From Robiginitalea aestuariiviva (GTDB lineage: Bacteria; Bacteroidota; Bacteroidia; Flavobacteriales; Flavobacteriaceae): DNA of 64,000 nucleotides. The stretch is taken from the NCBI RefSeq assembly GCF_029537735.1, contig NZ_JARPUQ010000001.1:51368-115367 (forward strand). The letters are read 5' to 3'. Numbering within the stretch: position 1 is the first letter of the stretch; each line of letters starts with the position of its first letter. Below the pieces are notes generated by a model. It was not told the origin of the DNA, made no database searches, and saw only the letters and a program-made list of their open reading frames with translations. Below, piece by piece: positions 17,408-26,528 of this stretch. Made by a program: the position numbers and the translations under genes.

Positions 17408-17782
17408 ATGCAGAAAAGGAAAGCTAGCGCAGATGAACTGATTGCCACCATTTTACAAGGGATAGAAGAAGTCAAAGGATTAGACATCAACTTGCTGGAC
17501 TTAAGGGCTATAGACAATACGGTTTGCGACTACTTTGTGATTTGCAGCGGTACTTCCAACACCCACGTTAACGCCATCGTCAATTCCATACAAAAGACGG
17601 TCAGTAAAACCCTCCAGGACAAGCCCTGGCATGTGGAGGGTACGGACAATTCCGAATGGGTACTGATCGACTATGTGAACGTAGTGGTTCACGTCTTCCA
17701 GAAACACACCCGGGAGTACTACGACATTGAGGGCCTTTGGGGCGATGCCAAGGTCACCATGGTCGAAAGCAGTTATAATTAA
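17408..17782 (+). CDS. rsfS: Ribosome silencing factor
   Basis: 124 aa. RsfS (Iojap/YbeB) binds ribosomal protein uL14 and blocks 50S-30S joining when nutrients are short. The core is intact: ICSGTSNTHVNAIVNSIQKTV near 47-67, KPWHVEGTDNSEWVLIDYVNVVVHVF near 75-100 and the end motif REYYDIEGLWGDA. The first 20 residues are extended compared with the shortest homologues. It is the first gene of a long plus-strand block (rsfS, ftsH, LUD protein, cdsA, psd, ACBP) and has its own -7 element. Confidence 0.95.
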   Translation: MQKRKASADELIATILQGIEEVKGLDINLLDLRAIDNTVCDYFVICSGTSNTHVNAIVNSIQKTVSKTLQDKPWHVEGTDNSEWVLIDYVNVVVHVFQKHTREYYDIEGLWGDAKVTMVESSYN

Positions 17783-17790
17783 AATACACC

Positions 17791-19824
17791 ATGTCAAACG
17801 ATAACAAAACCCCCCAAAAAAAGCCAAGGTTCAGTTCCTGGTGGATATATGGCCTGATCATTGTTTTCCTGATCGGGTTCCAGTTTTTCGGGAGCGATAC
17901 GCTTTCGCCTTCCCGTAAAACCACCACTTCCGAACTGCAGGAATTCCTGCGCAATGGCGATATCGAAAAAATTCTGATCATCACCAACACGCGGCAGGCC
18001 AAGGTTTTCCTGACCGATGAGGCCCTGGCCAAGGATGTGCACAAGGATGTGGCCCAACAGCCCTTTTCGCTGACCTCGGCCACGGCTCCCCATTATATCC
18101 TGGATTACGGGGACCTGCAGAATTTCGAGAACGACATCAAGAAAATTAAACAGGAGAACAACCTGGACACGGTGGTGGATTACACCACGGAATCGAACGT
18201 GTTTATGGAATTGCTCTTCACCATTCTCCCCTTTGTGCTGATTATCGGGATCTGGATCTACCTGATGCGACGCATGTCCGGCGGGGCCGGGGGCGGTGCC
18301 GGGGGGCAGATCTTCAACATCGGCAAATCCAAGGCCAAACTCTTTGACGAGAAAACGGACACCCGCACCTCCTTTAAGGATGTGGCCGGCCTGGAAGGCG
18401 CCAAGGAAGAGGTGGAGGAAATAGTGGAATTCCTGAAAAACCCGGACAAGTATACCTCCCTTGGGGGTAAAATCCCAAAGGGCGCCCTTCTGGTAGGGCC
18501 TCCCGGTACGGGGAAAACCCTGCTGGCCAAAGCCGTGGCCGGGGAAGCCAAGGTCCCCTTCTTTTCCCTATCCGGCTCGGATTTTGTGGAAATGTTTGTA
18601 GGGGTTGGCGCCTCCCGGGTTCGCGACCTGTTTAAGCAGGCTAAAGACAAGGCACCCTCCATTATTTTTATCGACGAAATCGACGCCATCGGCCGGGCCC
18701 GGGGCAAGAATAACTTTACCGGTTCCAACGACGAGCGGGAAAACACCCTGAACCAGCTGCTGACCGAAATGGATGGTTTTGGCACCAACACCAACGTGAT
18801 TGTGCTGGCGGCCACTAACCGGGCAGATGTGCTGGACAAGGCCCTGATGCGGGCCGGGCGCTTTGACCGCCAGATCTATGTGGACTTGCCGGACATCCGC
18901 GAACGAAAAGAGATCTTTGAGGTGCACCTGCGGCCTATTAAGACGGCCGAGACCCTGGACCTGGATTTCCTGGCCCGCCAGACCCCTGGCTTCTCCGGGG
19001 CGGATATTGCCAATGTGTGTAACGAGGCGGCCCTGATTGCGGCCCGGAAAGAGAAAAAGGCCGTGACCAAACAGGATTTCCTGGATGCAGTAGACCGTAT
19101 TGTGGGTGGCCTGGAGAAGAAAAACAAGATCATTACCCCGGAAGAAAAACGCACCATTGCCTACCACGAGGCCGGCCACGCCACCGTGAGCTGGATGCTG
19201 GAACATGCCGCCCCCCTGGTGAAGGTGACCATTGTGCCCCGCGGCCAGTCCCTGGGTGCGGCCTGGTACCTGCCGGAAGAGCGGCTGCTGGTACGCCCGG
19301 AACAGATGAAGGACGAAATGTGCGCCACCCTTGGGGGGCGGGCAGCCGAAAAAGTGATCTTCGACAAGATTTCCACAGGGGCCCTGAGCGACCTGGAAAA
19401 GGTGACCAAACAGGCCCGGGCTATGGTAACCATCTACGGCCTGAATGACGAGATCGGGAACGTGACCTATTACGATTCCAGCGGGCAGAACGAATACGGT
19501 TTTACCAAACCGTACAGCGAGGAGACCGCCCAGAAAATCGATCACGAAATTTCCCGTATCATCGAGGAGCAATATGTCCGCGCTATAGAGGTGTTGCAGG
19601 ACAACAAAGACAAGCTTAGCGAGCTGGCGGAACTGCTACTCGAAAAAGAAGTTATCTTTAAGGAGGATCTGGAACGCATTTTCGGCCAGCGGCCCTTCGA
19701 GGACAATTTTGACCGCCTGGGACAGGAACGGGCCATTACCCCGGAGGAGAAGTCAAATGACGGTGCGAAAGGCGACAAGGGGTCCCAGACGGAAGAAACC
19801 GAAACCGCCGTAGAGGAAAAATAA
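17791..19824 (+). CDS. ftsH: ATP-dependent zinc metalloprotease FtsH
   Basis: 677 aa. Membrane-bound AAA+ protease for quality control of membrane proteins and turnover of regulators. TM1 is at about residues 18-34, a periplasmic domain follows, and TM2 is near 142-160. AAA module: VGPPGTGKT near 235-243 (Walker A), [11 protein letters not shown] (Walker B), and AGRFDRQ with arginine fingers. The zinc site HEAGH is near residue 458; the third ligand is the Asp in GALSDLEKV. The C-terminus has a charged tail rich in Glu, Lys and Thr, likely disordered. rsfS ends 8 bp upstream. All catalytic residues look intact. Confidence 0.97.
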   Translation: MSNDNKTPQKKPRFSSWWIYGLIIVFLIGFQFFGSDTLSPSRKTTTSELQEFLRNGDIEKILIITNTRQAKVFLTDEALAKDVHKDVAQQPFSLTSATAPHYILDYGDLQNFENDIKKIKQENNLDTVVDYTTESNVFMELLFTILPFVLIIGIWIYLMRRMSGGAGGGAGGQIFNIGKSKAKLFDEKTDTRTSFKDVAGLEGAKEEVEEIVEFLKNPDKYTSLGGKIPKGALLVGPPGTGKTLLAKAVAGEAKVPFFSLSGSDFVEMFVGVGASRVRDLFKQAKDKAPSIIFIDEIDAIGRARGKNNFTGSNDERENTLNQLLTEMDGFGTNTNVIVLAATNRADVLDKALMRAGRFDRQIYVDLPDIRERKEIFEVHLRPIKTAETLDLDFLARQTPGFSGADIANVCNEAALIAARKEKKAVTKQDFLDAVDRIVGGLEKKNKIITPEEKRTIAYHEAGHATVSWMLEHAAPLVKVTIVPRGQSLGAAWYLPEERLLVRPEQMKDEMCATLGGRAAEKVIFDKISTGALSDLEKVTKQARAMVTIYGLNDEIGNVTYYDSSGQNEYGFTKPYSEETAQKIDHEISRIIEEQYVRAIEVLQDNKDKLSELAELLLEKEVIFKEDLERIFGQRPFEDNFDRLGQERAITPEEKSNDGAKGDKGSQTEETETAVEEK

Positions 19825-19852
19825 ACCGGTGGTGTAAACCCAAAACCCGATT

Positions 19853-20464
19853 ATGGGCATACTGGACAAACTTTTCGGGGGAGGAAAGAAAAAACCCTCC
19901 CGGGACACGGTGCAAACCCGCGGCAAGCATATGCCGGACCTGAAGCTGCCCGTGGACGAAAAGTTTACCATCCACTTCAAGAAAAACGGCGGGAAATTCC
20001 TGTATTGCGATACCTTCGAGGAAGCTTCGGCTGCCCTGAAGGACATCGTAACCGAAAACCACTGGGAGGCCATGCCCTTTTTCTGCATGAATGCCAACCT
20101 GGAGGGCCGGTTCAAGGGAGAGGGTATCCAATTTACGGCTCGGGCTGGCGAGAGTGAGGTATTTTTCACCACCTGTGAACACCTGGTGGCCCAGGATGGC
20201 TCCATCCTGGTTTCCTCCCACCAGTTGCTGGAGAAAAAACTGCACGAAATTCCCGAAAATGTGATTGTCTTTGCCACCACCAGCCAGCTGGTGGAATCCA
20301 TTGGCGAAGGGCTCAAAGCGATCAAGAAACAGTACCGGGACCGTATCCCCACCAACATCACTACCCTGAAGCACTTCGAACCCACGGATGAGAATGCGCA
20401 GGACTTCCTTACCTACGGGAGCAGTTCCAAACACCTATACCTGATCCTGCTGGAAGACCTGTAG
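19853..20464 (+). CDS. LUD-domain (LutC/YkgG-type) protein
   Basis: 203 aa. The central part, FTARAGESEVFFTTCEHLVAQDGSIL at about residues 98-125 and VIVFATTSQLVESI near 139, fits the LUD domain of LutC-type proteins from lactate utilisation. Here no lutA or lutB is nearby; instead it stands between ftsH and cdsA, an order also known in other Flavobacteriaceae, so a lactate role is doubtful. A basic N-terminus (GGGKKKPSRD) precedes the domain. It is 28 bp after ftsH and 2 bp before cdsA, clearly the same transcript. True function unknown. Confidence 0.75.
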   Translation: MGILDKLFGGGKKKPSRDTVQTRGKHMPDLKLPVDEKFTIHFKKNGGKFLYCDTFEEASAALKDIVTENHWEAMPFFCMNANLEGRFKGEGIQFTARAGESEVFFTTCEHLVAQDGSILVSSHQLLEKKLHEIPENVIVFATTSQLVESIGEGLKAIKKQYRDRIPTNITTLKHFEPTDENAQDFLTYGSSSKHLYLILLEDL

Positions 20465-20466
20465 CC

Positions 20467-21270
20467 ATGAAAGAAGTCTTCCGACGCCTGATTACCGGTG
20501 GCCTATACGTGCTGATCCTACTATCCGCAGTCTTCCTGAGTTCGGATGCCTTCGATTTTCTCTTTATGGTTTTTGGGCTGGCCTGTCTGTATGAATACAA
20601 ACGACTGGTCCGCCTGAAGGGTTATTATATTTTTATCGCCTACCTGGCCCTTTGGTGGGTTTTCATATACCTGAACCGCAGCCAGCTGCTCATCCATTTG
20701 CTGCTGGTGCTCACCCTGATGGTAGATCTGGTACTGATCGCGCGCCTGTTTAACCCCGGAGCGCGTGCCTTTACGGAAGTACAGAAATTCATTATCGGGC
20801 TGTTTTACCTGGGGGGCGGGTGTATATTCCTGACCATGATCCCCTACCAGGACCAGAGTTTTGCAAAATTCCTGATCATGGGGGTCTTTGTCATGATTTG
20901 GGTAAACGATTCCTTCGCTTACCTGGTTGGAAAAACCCTGGGGCGCAACAAACTTTTCCCATCCGTATCACCCAAGAAAACGGTAGAGGGTACTGTGGGA
21001 GGCTTCCTCTTTACCCTGGGGGCTGCAGTGGCGCTCGGGTATTGCACCCCTGTGCTGCGGGTCCCGCACTGGCTGGCCCTGGCCGTGGTGCTTACCGGGA
21101 TGGGAACCCTGGGCGACCTGATCGAATCCAAACTCAAGCGCAACGCCGGCCTGAAGGACTCCGGCGCCATCCTGCCCGGGCACGGGGGGATGCTGGACCG
21201 CCTGGACAGTTTGGTATTTGCCGCGCCTTTTGCATATTTGACATTAATTATCCTGCGCTATGTTTCATAA
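20467..21270 (+). CDS. cdsA: Phosphatidate cytidylyltransferase
   Basis: 267 aa, integral membrane protein with about 7-8 hydrophobic segments. It makes CDP-diacylglycerol from phosphatidic acid and CTP, the branch point of phospholipid synthesis. The CDS family signature is split over VNDSFAYLVGKTLGRNKLFP near 147 and SPKKTVEGTVGG near 168, and ends with GDLIESKLKRNAGLKDSGAILPGHGGMLDRLDS near 216-248, with the metal-binding Asp residues. The next gene psd overlaps its end by 11 bp, so the CDP-DAG enzyme and the decarboxylase of phosphatidylserine are coupled. Confidence 0.96.
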   Translation: MKEVFRRLITGGLYVLILLSAVFLSSDAFDFLFMVFGLACLYEYKRLVRLKGYYIFIAYLALWWVFIYLNRSQLLIHLLLVLTLMVDLVLIARLFNPGARAFTEVQKFIIGLFYLGGGCIFLTMIPYQDQSFAKFLIMGVFVMIWVNDSFAYLVGKTLGRNKLFPSVSPKKTVEGTVGGFLFTLGAAVALGYCTPVLRVPHWLALAVVLTGMGTLGDLIESKLKRNAGLKDSGAILPGHGGMLDRLDSLVFAAPFAYLTLIILRYVS

Positions 21271-21931
21271 GGAAGGCCAACGCATCATTTTAATTACGTT
21301 TTTCGCCACCGCGGCCCTGGCCCTGGGGGCAGAGTACTATGTGGGCACGCCCTGGCTGCGCATCGGCCTGCAGGTTCTGGCACTGGTGGTATTGGTGCTG
21401 ATCCTGCAATTCTTCCGCAACCCCAAGCGCCCCGTGGTACCCAGTTTCGATGAGATCCTGGCTCCGGTGGACGGGAAGGTGGTGGTCATTGAGCAAACGG
21501 AGGAATCCGAGTACTTCAAAGGACTGCGCCTGCAGATTTCCATCTTTATGTCGCCTGTTAATGTACACGTAACCCGCTACCCGGCCTCCGGGGTGGTTAC
21601 CTACTCCAAATACCATCCCGGGAAATACCTGGTGGCCTGGCACCCCAAGTCCAGCACCGAAAACGAACGCACCACCGTAGTAGTGCGCACCCCCAAATTT
21701 GGCGAAATCCTCTTCCGGCAGATTGCCGGCGCCATGGCCCGGCGTATCGTGAACTATGCCGAAAAAGGAGACAGCGTGCAGCAGGGGGAAGATTCCGGGT
21801 TTATTAAATTCGGTTCCCGGGTAGATGTGCTGCTGCCCGTGGATTGCATCCCAACCGTAAAACTGAACCAAAAAGTAAAGGGGGCCGTAACCTGCATTGC
21901 CACCCTGCCCCACCCCAGCGATGGAGAATGA
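21260..21931 (+). CDS. psd: Phosphatidylserine decarboxylase family protein
   Basis: 223 aa, the short proenzyme type. A hydrophobic N-terminus (about residues 9-50) anchors it to the membrane. LAPVDGKVVVIEQ near 66 and SIFMSPVNVHVTRYPASG near 94-111 are conserved. FIKFGSRVDVLLP near 182 holds the Gly-Ser bond that self-cleaves to make the pyruvoyl cofactor on the new alpha chain. It turns phosphatidylserine into phosphatidylethanolamine. The start lies inside the end of cdsA (11-bp overlap) and its stop overlaps the next gene by 11 bp. No phosphatidylserine synthase is in the window. Confidence 0.94.
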   Translation: MFHKEGQRIILITFFATAALALGAEYYVGTPWLRIGLQVLALVVLVLILQFFRNPKRPVVPSFDEILAPVDGKVVVIEQTEESEYFKGLRLQISIFMSPVNVHVTRYPASGVVTYSKYHPGKYLVAWHPKSSTENERTTVVVRTPKFGEILFRQIAGAMARRIVNYAEKGDSVQQGEDSGFIKFGSRVDVLLPVDCIPTVKLNQKVKGAVTCIATLPHPSDGE

Positions 21932-22187
21932 AGCCCTGCGCAAGGAATTTGAAGCGGCGGTGGAGCAAATCAACAACTACACCGACCTGATCCCGGCAGA
22001 CCTGCTGCTCAAGCTTTACGCGTACTACAAGATCGCAAACAACAACTTCAGCCACCCCGGCAGCAAGACCCCGCTGATTAACGCCTTTAAGGCCAATGCC
22101 CTGATCCAGGCCCGCCGTATGGAGCCCGAAGAAGCCATGCAGGCCTATGTGGATTTGGTGAGACGGGAAATCCCCAAGCTTAAGTAG
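21921..22187 (+). CDS. Acyl-CoA-binding protein
   Basis: 88 aa. Four-helix ACBP family, which binds and carries long-chain acyl-CoA in the cytoplasm. Family features: LRKEFEAAVEQINNYTDLIPADLLLKLYAYYKIA, then KTPLINAFKANALIQARRM, which corresponds to the KxxWxAW-type helix of eukaryotic homologues with the tryptophans replaced. The ATG at 21921 is inside psd (11-bp overlap), completing the coupled cdsA-psd-ACBP cluster, a sensible setting for an acyl-CoA carrier. ACBPs are uncommon in most bacteria but known in Bacteroidota. Convergent with the creatininase-like gene (8-bp overlap). Confidence 0.82.
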   Translation: MENEALRKEFEAAVEQINNYTDLIPADLLLKLYAYYKIANNNFSHPGSKTPLINAFKANALIQARRMEPEEAMQAYVDLVRREIPKLK

Positions 22188-22956
22188 CTTCGGCCTCGTA
22201 TAAATCCTCCGGATTCGCCCGGCAGAGTTCCAGAAAAAATTCCCCTAGCTTTTTGGTAAGTAACCCCGTAATTTCCTGCCCTTTTTCGGCAGATGCCCCA
22301 CTGGGGTCCCCTACCCCTGTATCCAGGGTGGCCCTGGACCATTGGCGCTCTGCCCAGGCCCAGCCTTCGCCCAGGGCCTTCATCTTAAAGGGCCTGGATT
22401 TGCCCTCACCCCATTCGGTCCTGGGTAGCACCAGGCCGGGCTGCAGGTGCAGCAACAGGCTGGTTTCCACCTCGTCCGCGTGGTCGCCAGGGGCTACCCC
22501 AAGGGCCTCACGGTCCAGGGCCCGGAACCATTCGGTCATACAAATAAACATTTCCGGGTACCTGAGGCCCAGCTCCCGCAACAGGGGTTTAAAATTATTG
22601 CCCCCGTGGCTGTTAAACACCAGGAATTTCCGGATACCATGCCGCTGCAGCGTATGGGCCATATCGTCCAGGATGGCCAGTTGGGTACTCGGGTTCAGGT
22701 TCATATCCAGGTAGATATCGGCCTGCCCCGTATTTACCCCGTAGGGCAGCGTAGGCAGTACCACCACCTTGCCGCCCCGCTCCCAGGCGTGGGCTGCAGC
22801 ACCGGCAGCCAGGGCATCCGCCTCGTAATTGTCCGTGCCGTAGGGCAGGTGGTAATTATGGGCTTCCGTGGCGCCCCAGGGGAGTACCGCCAGCTCCATC
22901 CGGGCATCTTTCAGGGCCTTCCAGTTGGTCTCGGCCAGGATATAGGGTCGTATCAT
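22180..22956 (-). CDS. Creatininase family protein
   Basis: 258 aa. Metal-dependent amidohydrolase fold of the creatininase family: LPWGATEAHNYHLPYGTDNY near 27-46 holds the Glu and His-Asp metal ligands, FLVFNSHGGNNFKPLL near 110-125 the conserved NGHGGN-type loop (here NSHGGN), and PGDHADEVETSLLLHL near 157-172 the HAxExETS metal/substrate site. Members include creatinine amidohydrolase and MftE-like or FAPy deformylase enzymes; which applies cannot be told. The ATG at 22956 is preferred over an upstream TTG, giving a 10-bp gap to the sterol desaturase gene in front of it in the same operon. Confidence 0.87.
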   Translation of the reverse strand: MIRPYILAETNWKALKDARMELAVLPWGATEAHNYHLPYGTDNYEADALAAGAAAHAWERGGKVVVLPTLPYGVNTGQADIYLDMNLNPSTQLAILDDMAHTLQRHGIRKFLVFNSHGGNNFKPLLRELGLRYPEMFICMTEWFRALDREALGVAPGDHADEVETSLLLHLQPGLVLPRTEWGEGKSRPFKMKALGEGWAWAERQWSRATLDTGVGDPSGASAEKGQEITGLLTKKLGEFFLELCRANPEDLYEAEAT

Positions 22957-22966
22957 CTGTAGTTCT

Positions 22967-24232
22967 TTAAGCAATTTCTGGGTGCTGGCGTTTCAGGTCC
23001 TGTCCGCCCAAAAGGACCCCGCCCGCCAGGGTTAGGATTAGGTATGCTCCCATGGCTAAACCGCCGTAGGCCCACCAGGTTTCCAGGCCAAACCACCCGC
23101 CGCTGGCCAGCAGCCACCACAACCCTACCAGGGCGCGGCCGCTTTCCACCCAAATGGCATAGGGTTTGCGGTCCATCAGCGCGGTATACCCGAAGATGCC
23201 CACAAAAATAAAAGCCCCGAACCAGAGCAGGCCCTGGGTGCCGATTTGCGCGAAATTCCCGAACATAAAAAGCAAAAGCGCCAGGGTTGCCGCCATCTGC
23301 ACTACCGCATAGGCCTTGCGCCAGGGGCCGGCCGGGGTCTGGTAGCGTTTAAAGCCATACACATCGGTGATGCCTTCCCTGGGGTAACGGGCCACCACAT
23401 CGGCCGGGCGCCAGCCGGTGGGCATAAACCAGATGCGCAGCTTGTCCTGCCACCGCTGTGCCCTCCAGGCGTCCTGCATCAGGCGCCAGAGGTGCTGAAA
23501 ATTGATCAGGATAGGGTTCCAGGTAGCCGCCGGTTTCAGCACCCCGTACTGGGGTGGCACCGTATCCAGCTCTTCCTGGAAGGTCCCGAACATACGGTCC
23601 CAGATACAGAGGATCTGCCCCAGGTTCTTGTCGATATACTCCGGGTTGATGGCGTGGTGCACCCGGTGCTGGGAAGGGGTAACCAGGACGTACTCCAACC
23701 ATCCGAGCCTGCCAATGTGCTGGGTGTGGTACCAGAACTGCGCAAAAAGGTGAATAGGAGCCAGGACGGCAATCACCTGTTCCGGCACCCCGAGAAGGGC
23801 TGCGGGAATCAACAACAGGGAGAAATACCCCACCAGGTTGGAGATGGGCTGCCGCAGGGCACAGGCCAGGTTAAATTCCTCGCTGCTGTGGTGAATCACA
23901 TGCTGGTTCCAGAAAACATTAACCCGGTGGCTCAGGCGGTGGTTCCAATACCCCGCAAAGTCTATGGCCAGAAAAGCCGCCAACCAGACCGCCCACCCGG
24001 CTTCCAGGTGTACCAGGGCCAGGTGGTCTACCAGTACCGGATAAGATACCAGCACCAGCACCAGCCCCAGGGAATCCTTTACCACATTGGTCAGGCCGGA
24101 ACTCAGGCTGCTTACGGTGTCCATCAGCTTGTATTTCTGTTTTCCGGTAACATGGCCATAGGCCATTTCTACCCCCATCAGGAGCATAAAGAAGGGGATG
24201 GCGATCAGTAGGGCGTTGGCGTAGGCTTCCAC
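22967..24232 (-). CDS. Sterol desaturase / fatty acid hydroxylase family protein
   Basis: 421 aa membrane protein. The di-iron histidine clusters are complete: NHRLSHRVNVFWNQHVIHHSSE near 115-136 (HxxxH, HxxHH) and TPSQHRVHHAINPEY near 203-217 (HxxHH). Hydrophobic helices flank these, and about 120 extra residues at the C-terminus form three or four more membrane segments. The family adds hydroxyl groups or double bonds to lipids; substrate unknown. The frame is open further upstream, but a perfect -7 element (24255-24248) lies inside that extension, so the GTG at 24232 is the likely start. Operon with the creatininase-like gene. Confidence 0.85.
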   Translation of the reverse strand: MEAYANALLIAIPFFMLLMGVEMAYGHVTGKQKYKLMDTVSSLSSGLTNVVKDSLGLVLVLVSYPVLVDHLALVHLEAGWAVWLAAFLAIDFAGYWNHRLSHRVNVFWNQHVIHHSSEEFNLACALRQPISNLVGYFSLLLIPAALLGVPEQVIAVLAPIHLFAQFWYHTQHIGRLGWLEYVLVTPSQHRVHHAINPEYIDKNLGQILCIWDRMFGTFQEELDTVPPQYGVLKPAATWNPILINFQHLWRLMQDAWRAQRWQDKLRIWFMPTGWRPADVVARYPREGITDVYGFKRYQTPAGPWRKAYAVVQMAATLALLLFMFGNFAQIGTQGLLWFGAFIFVGIFGYTALMDRKPYAIWVESGRALVGLWWLLASGGWFGLETWWAYGGLAMGAYLILTLAGGVLLGGQDLKRQHPEIA

Positions 24233-24247
24233 AGTTGCGGCTTTCCC

Positions 24248-24255
24248 CAAAAATA
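24248..24255 (-). promoter_or_regulatory. -7 promoter element of the sterol desaturase operon
   Basis: TATTTTTG on the minus strand, a perfect TAnnTTTG, 15 bases before the GTG at 24232. It decides the start of this gene. Confidence 0.6.
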
Positions 24256-24404
24256 AGAAAACCCGGAATACGGTACGGCCTGAAACCAGTGTGCCCCTCC
24301 CCTCTGTGCCATGGGCCATTTTCGGTTTTGGCCAGGGCTTTGTACTTTTAAGGCAGTACTCCGGCCGCGTGCCGGATGCCGCCTTGACCCAAAAACTTCG
24401 CTAC

Positions 24405-26522
24405 ATGAAACGCCTTTTATACCTGTTGCCCGCTTGGGCCCTGATCCTTAGCTCCTGCAATCCCAATCCCCAATCCGAACCCTTGTCTTCCCCCGGGGGG
24501 AACAACACCATAGACTTTTTCCTGAGCCCGGAGGGCCAGCCCATGTACCGGATTACCCATGGGGGGAAAGTGGTGATCGATACCTCGTCCATGGGGTTTG
24601 AATTCGAGGACCAGGCCCCATTATCTACCGGCCTGGAATGGATAGCCACCGAGCGCACGAGCATGGACGAAACCTGGGAAATGCCCTGGGGTGAGCAACG
24701 GGAAGTGCGCAACCACTACAACGAAATGACCGTTACCCTGCAGGAAGCAGCCGCCCCCAACCGCAGCCTGGATATACGCTTCCGGGCCTATGACGACGGG
24801 ATCGGTTTCCGGTACGAATTCCATGCCCAGCCCGGGCAGGACAGCCTGCGCATCACAGACGAGCACACGGCCTTCCAGCTTACCGGAGACCATACGGCCT
24901 TCTGGATTCCGGGAGACTGGGACATTTATGAACATAAGTACAATACCACCCCGGTTTCCGGGATCGATGCGATTTCCAAGCGGGACAATGAAGACCTGGC
25001 TGCCACCTACATCCCGGAAAACGCCGTAAACACCCCGGTAACGCTGCGGGCAGCAAATGGGGTGCACCTGGCCTTCCACGAGGCGGACCTGACGGATTAT
25101 GCCGGCATGACCCTGAAGGTAGACACCGCGGCCCTGAGGTTTGATAGCGAACTGGTGGGCTCAGAGCGCACCGGATATAAGGTAAAGCGGGCCCTGCCTT
25201 TCCATACCCCCTGGCGCACCGTACAGATTGCCGACCGTGCAGGGGACCTCATAGAATCCCGACTGATCGAAAACCTGAACGAACCCAACAAACTGGGGGA
25301 TGTCTCCTGGTTCCAGCCCATGAAATATGTGGGTATCTGGTGGGAAATGCACCTGGGGGTTTCTACCTGGGATATGGAAGCCACCCAGGACATGAATACC
25401 TTTTCCACCCTGGGTAAGGATCAGACCAGCAGCAAACACGGGGCTACCACAGCCAACACCAAACGCTATATCGACTTTGCCGCAGCCAATGGTTTCGGAG
25501 GGGTGCTGGTAGAGGGATGGAATACCGGCTGGGACCACTGGATCGGGTTCGAGGACCGGGAAGGGGTTTTTGACTTTGTCACCCCCTATGCAGACTACGA
25601 CCTGGAGGAAATCAACCGCTATGCCCGCGAGAAAGGGGTAGAAATGATCATGCACCACGAAACCAGTGCCGCACCCCGCACCTACGAGCAACAAATGGAT
25701 ACGGCCTATGCGCTCATGCAGCACTACGGCATGCACGCCGTTAAGACGGGATATGTGGGTAAAATCATCCCCAAAGGCGAATACCACCACGGGCAATGGA
25801 TGGTGAACCATTACCGGAAATCCCTGGAAACGGCAGCGAAGTACCAGGTGGCCGTTAATGCCCACGAGCCCATTAAAGCCACTGGCCTGAGGCGAACCTA
25901 TCCCAATGCCATTGCGCGGGAAGGCTTGCGCGGACAGGAATTCAATGCGTGGGCCACGGACGGGGGCAACCCGCCGGAGCACCTGCCCATAGTTGCCTTT
26001 ACCCGCATGCTGGCCGGACCCATCGATTTTACCCCCGGGGTGTTCGAAATTTCCCTCCCGACCAAACCAGACAACCAGATCAATACCACCCTGGCACAGC
26101 AACTGGCCCTTTATGTGGTGATTTACGGCCCGGTACAAATGGCCTGCGACCTCCCCCAGAACTACGAGGGACAGCCGGCCTTTCAGTTTATCCGGGATGT
26201 TGGGGTAGATTGGGAACAAAGCCGGGTCCTGAATGGGGAGGTGGGCGAATACCTCACCATAGCCCGGGAAGAACGGGAGACCGGCAACTGGTTTGTGGGC
26301 GGCATCACGGACGAAAACGCCCGGGAACTGGAGGTGGATTTCTCCTTTCTGGAAGACGGGGTAACGTATAAGGCCCGGATTTATCGGGACACGGAAGCCT
26401 CCCATTACCAGAACAACCCTACGGACATTGCCATTGAAGAAACGGAAATTGCCAAAGGAGATACCCGCACCTTTGCCCTGGCCCCGGGCGGTGGATTTGC
26501 CATTAGCCTACTCCGGGAATAA
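24405..26522 (+). CDS. Glycoside hydrolase family 97 protein (alpha-glucosidase-like lipoprotein)
   Basis: 705 aa. Lipoprotein signal (LPAWALILSSC, Cys near 17). GH97 domains in order: N-terminal beta-sandwich with YDDGIGFRYEF near 130, the TIM barrel starting KYVGIWWEMH near 308, then GWNTGWDHWIG, MHAVKTGYVG near 450, NAHEPIKATG near 488 and REGLRGQEFNAW near 505, and a C-terminal beta domain. The Glu residues of NAHEP and RGQEFN are those expected in the inverting SusB-type branch, so an alpha-glucosidase is likely (inference). No SusC/SusD genes are adjacent, so this is not a full polysaccharide locus. Convergent with the OmpR-type regulator gene. Confidence 0.92.
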   Translation: MKRLLYLLPAWALILSSCNPNPQSEPLSSPGGNNTIDFFLSPEGQPMYRITHGGKVVIDTSSMGFEFEDQAPLSTGLEWIATERTSMDETWEMPWGEQREVRNHYNEMTVTLQEAAAPNRSLDIRFRAYDDGIGFRYEFHAQPGQDSLRITDEHTAFQLTGDHTAFWIPGDWDIYEHKYNTTPVSGIDAISKRDNEDLAATYIPENAVNTPVTLRAANGVHLAFHEADLTDYAGMTLKVDTAALRFDSELVGSERTGYKVKRALPFHTPWRTVQIADRAGDLIESRLIENLNEPNKLGDVSWFQPMKYVGIWWEMHLGVSTWDMEATQDMNTFSTLGKDQTSSKHGATTANTKRYIDFAAANGFGGVLVEGWNTGWDHWIGFEDREGVFDFVTPYADYDLEEINRYAREKGVEMIMHHETSAAPRTYEQQMDTAYALMQHYGMHAVKTGYVGKIIPKGEYHHGQWMVNHYRKSLETAAKYQVAVNAHEPIKATGLRRTYPNAIAREGLRGQEFNAWATDGGNPPEHLPIVAFTRMLAGPIDFTPGVFEISLPTKPDNQINTTLAQQLALYVVIYGPVQMACDLPQNYEGQPAFQFIRDVGVDWEQSRVLNGEVGEYLTIAREERETGNWFVGGITDENARELEVDFSFLEDGVTYKARIYRDTEASHYQNNPTDIAIEETEIAKGDTRTFALAPGGGFAISLLRE

Positions 26523-26528
26523 TCCGGG

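Noticed and set aside
22972..22974. TTG start for the creatininase-like gene
   Set aside because: It would overlap the upstream gene; the ATG at 22956 gives the conserved N-terminus and a short gap.
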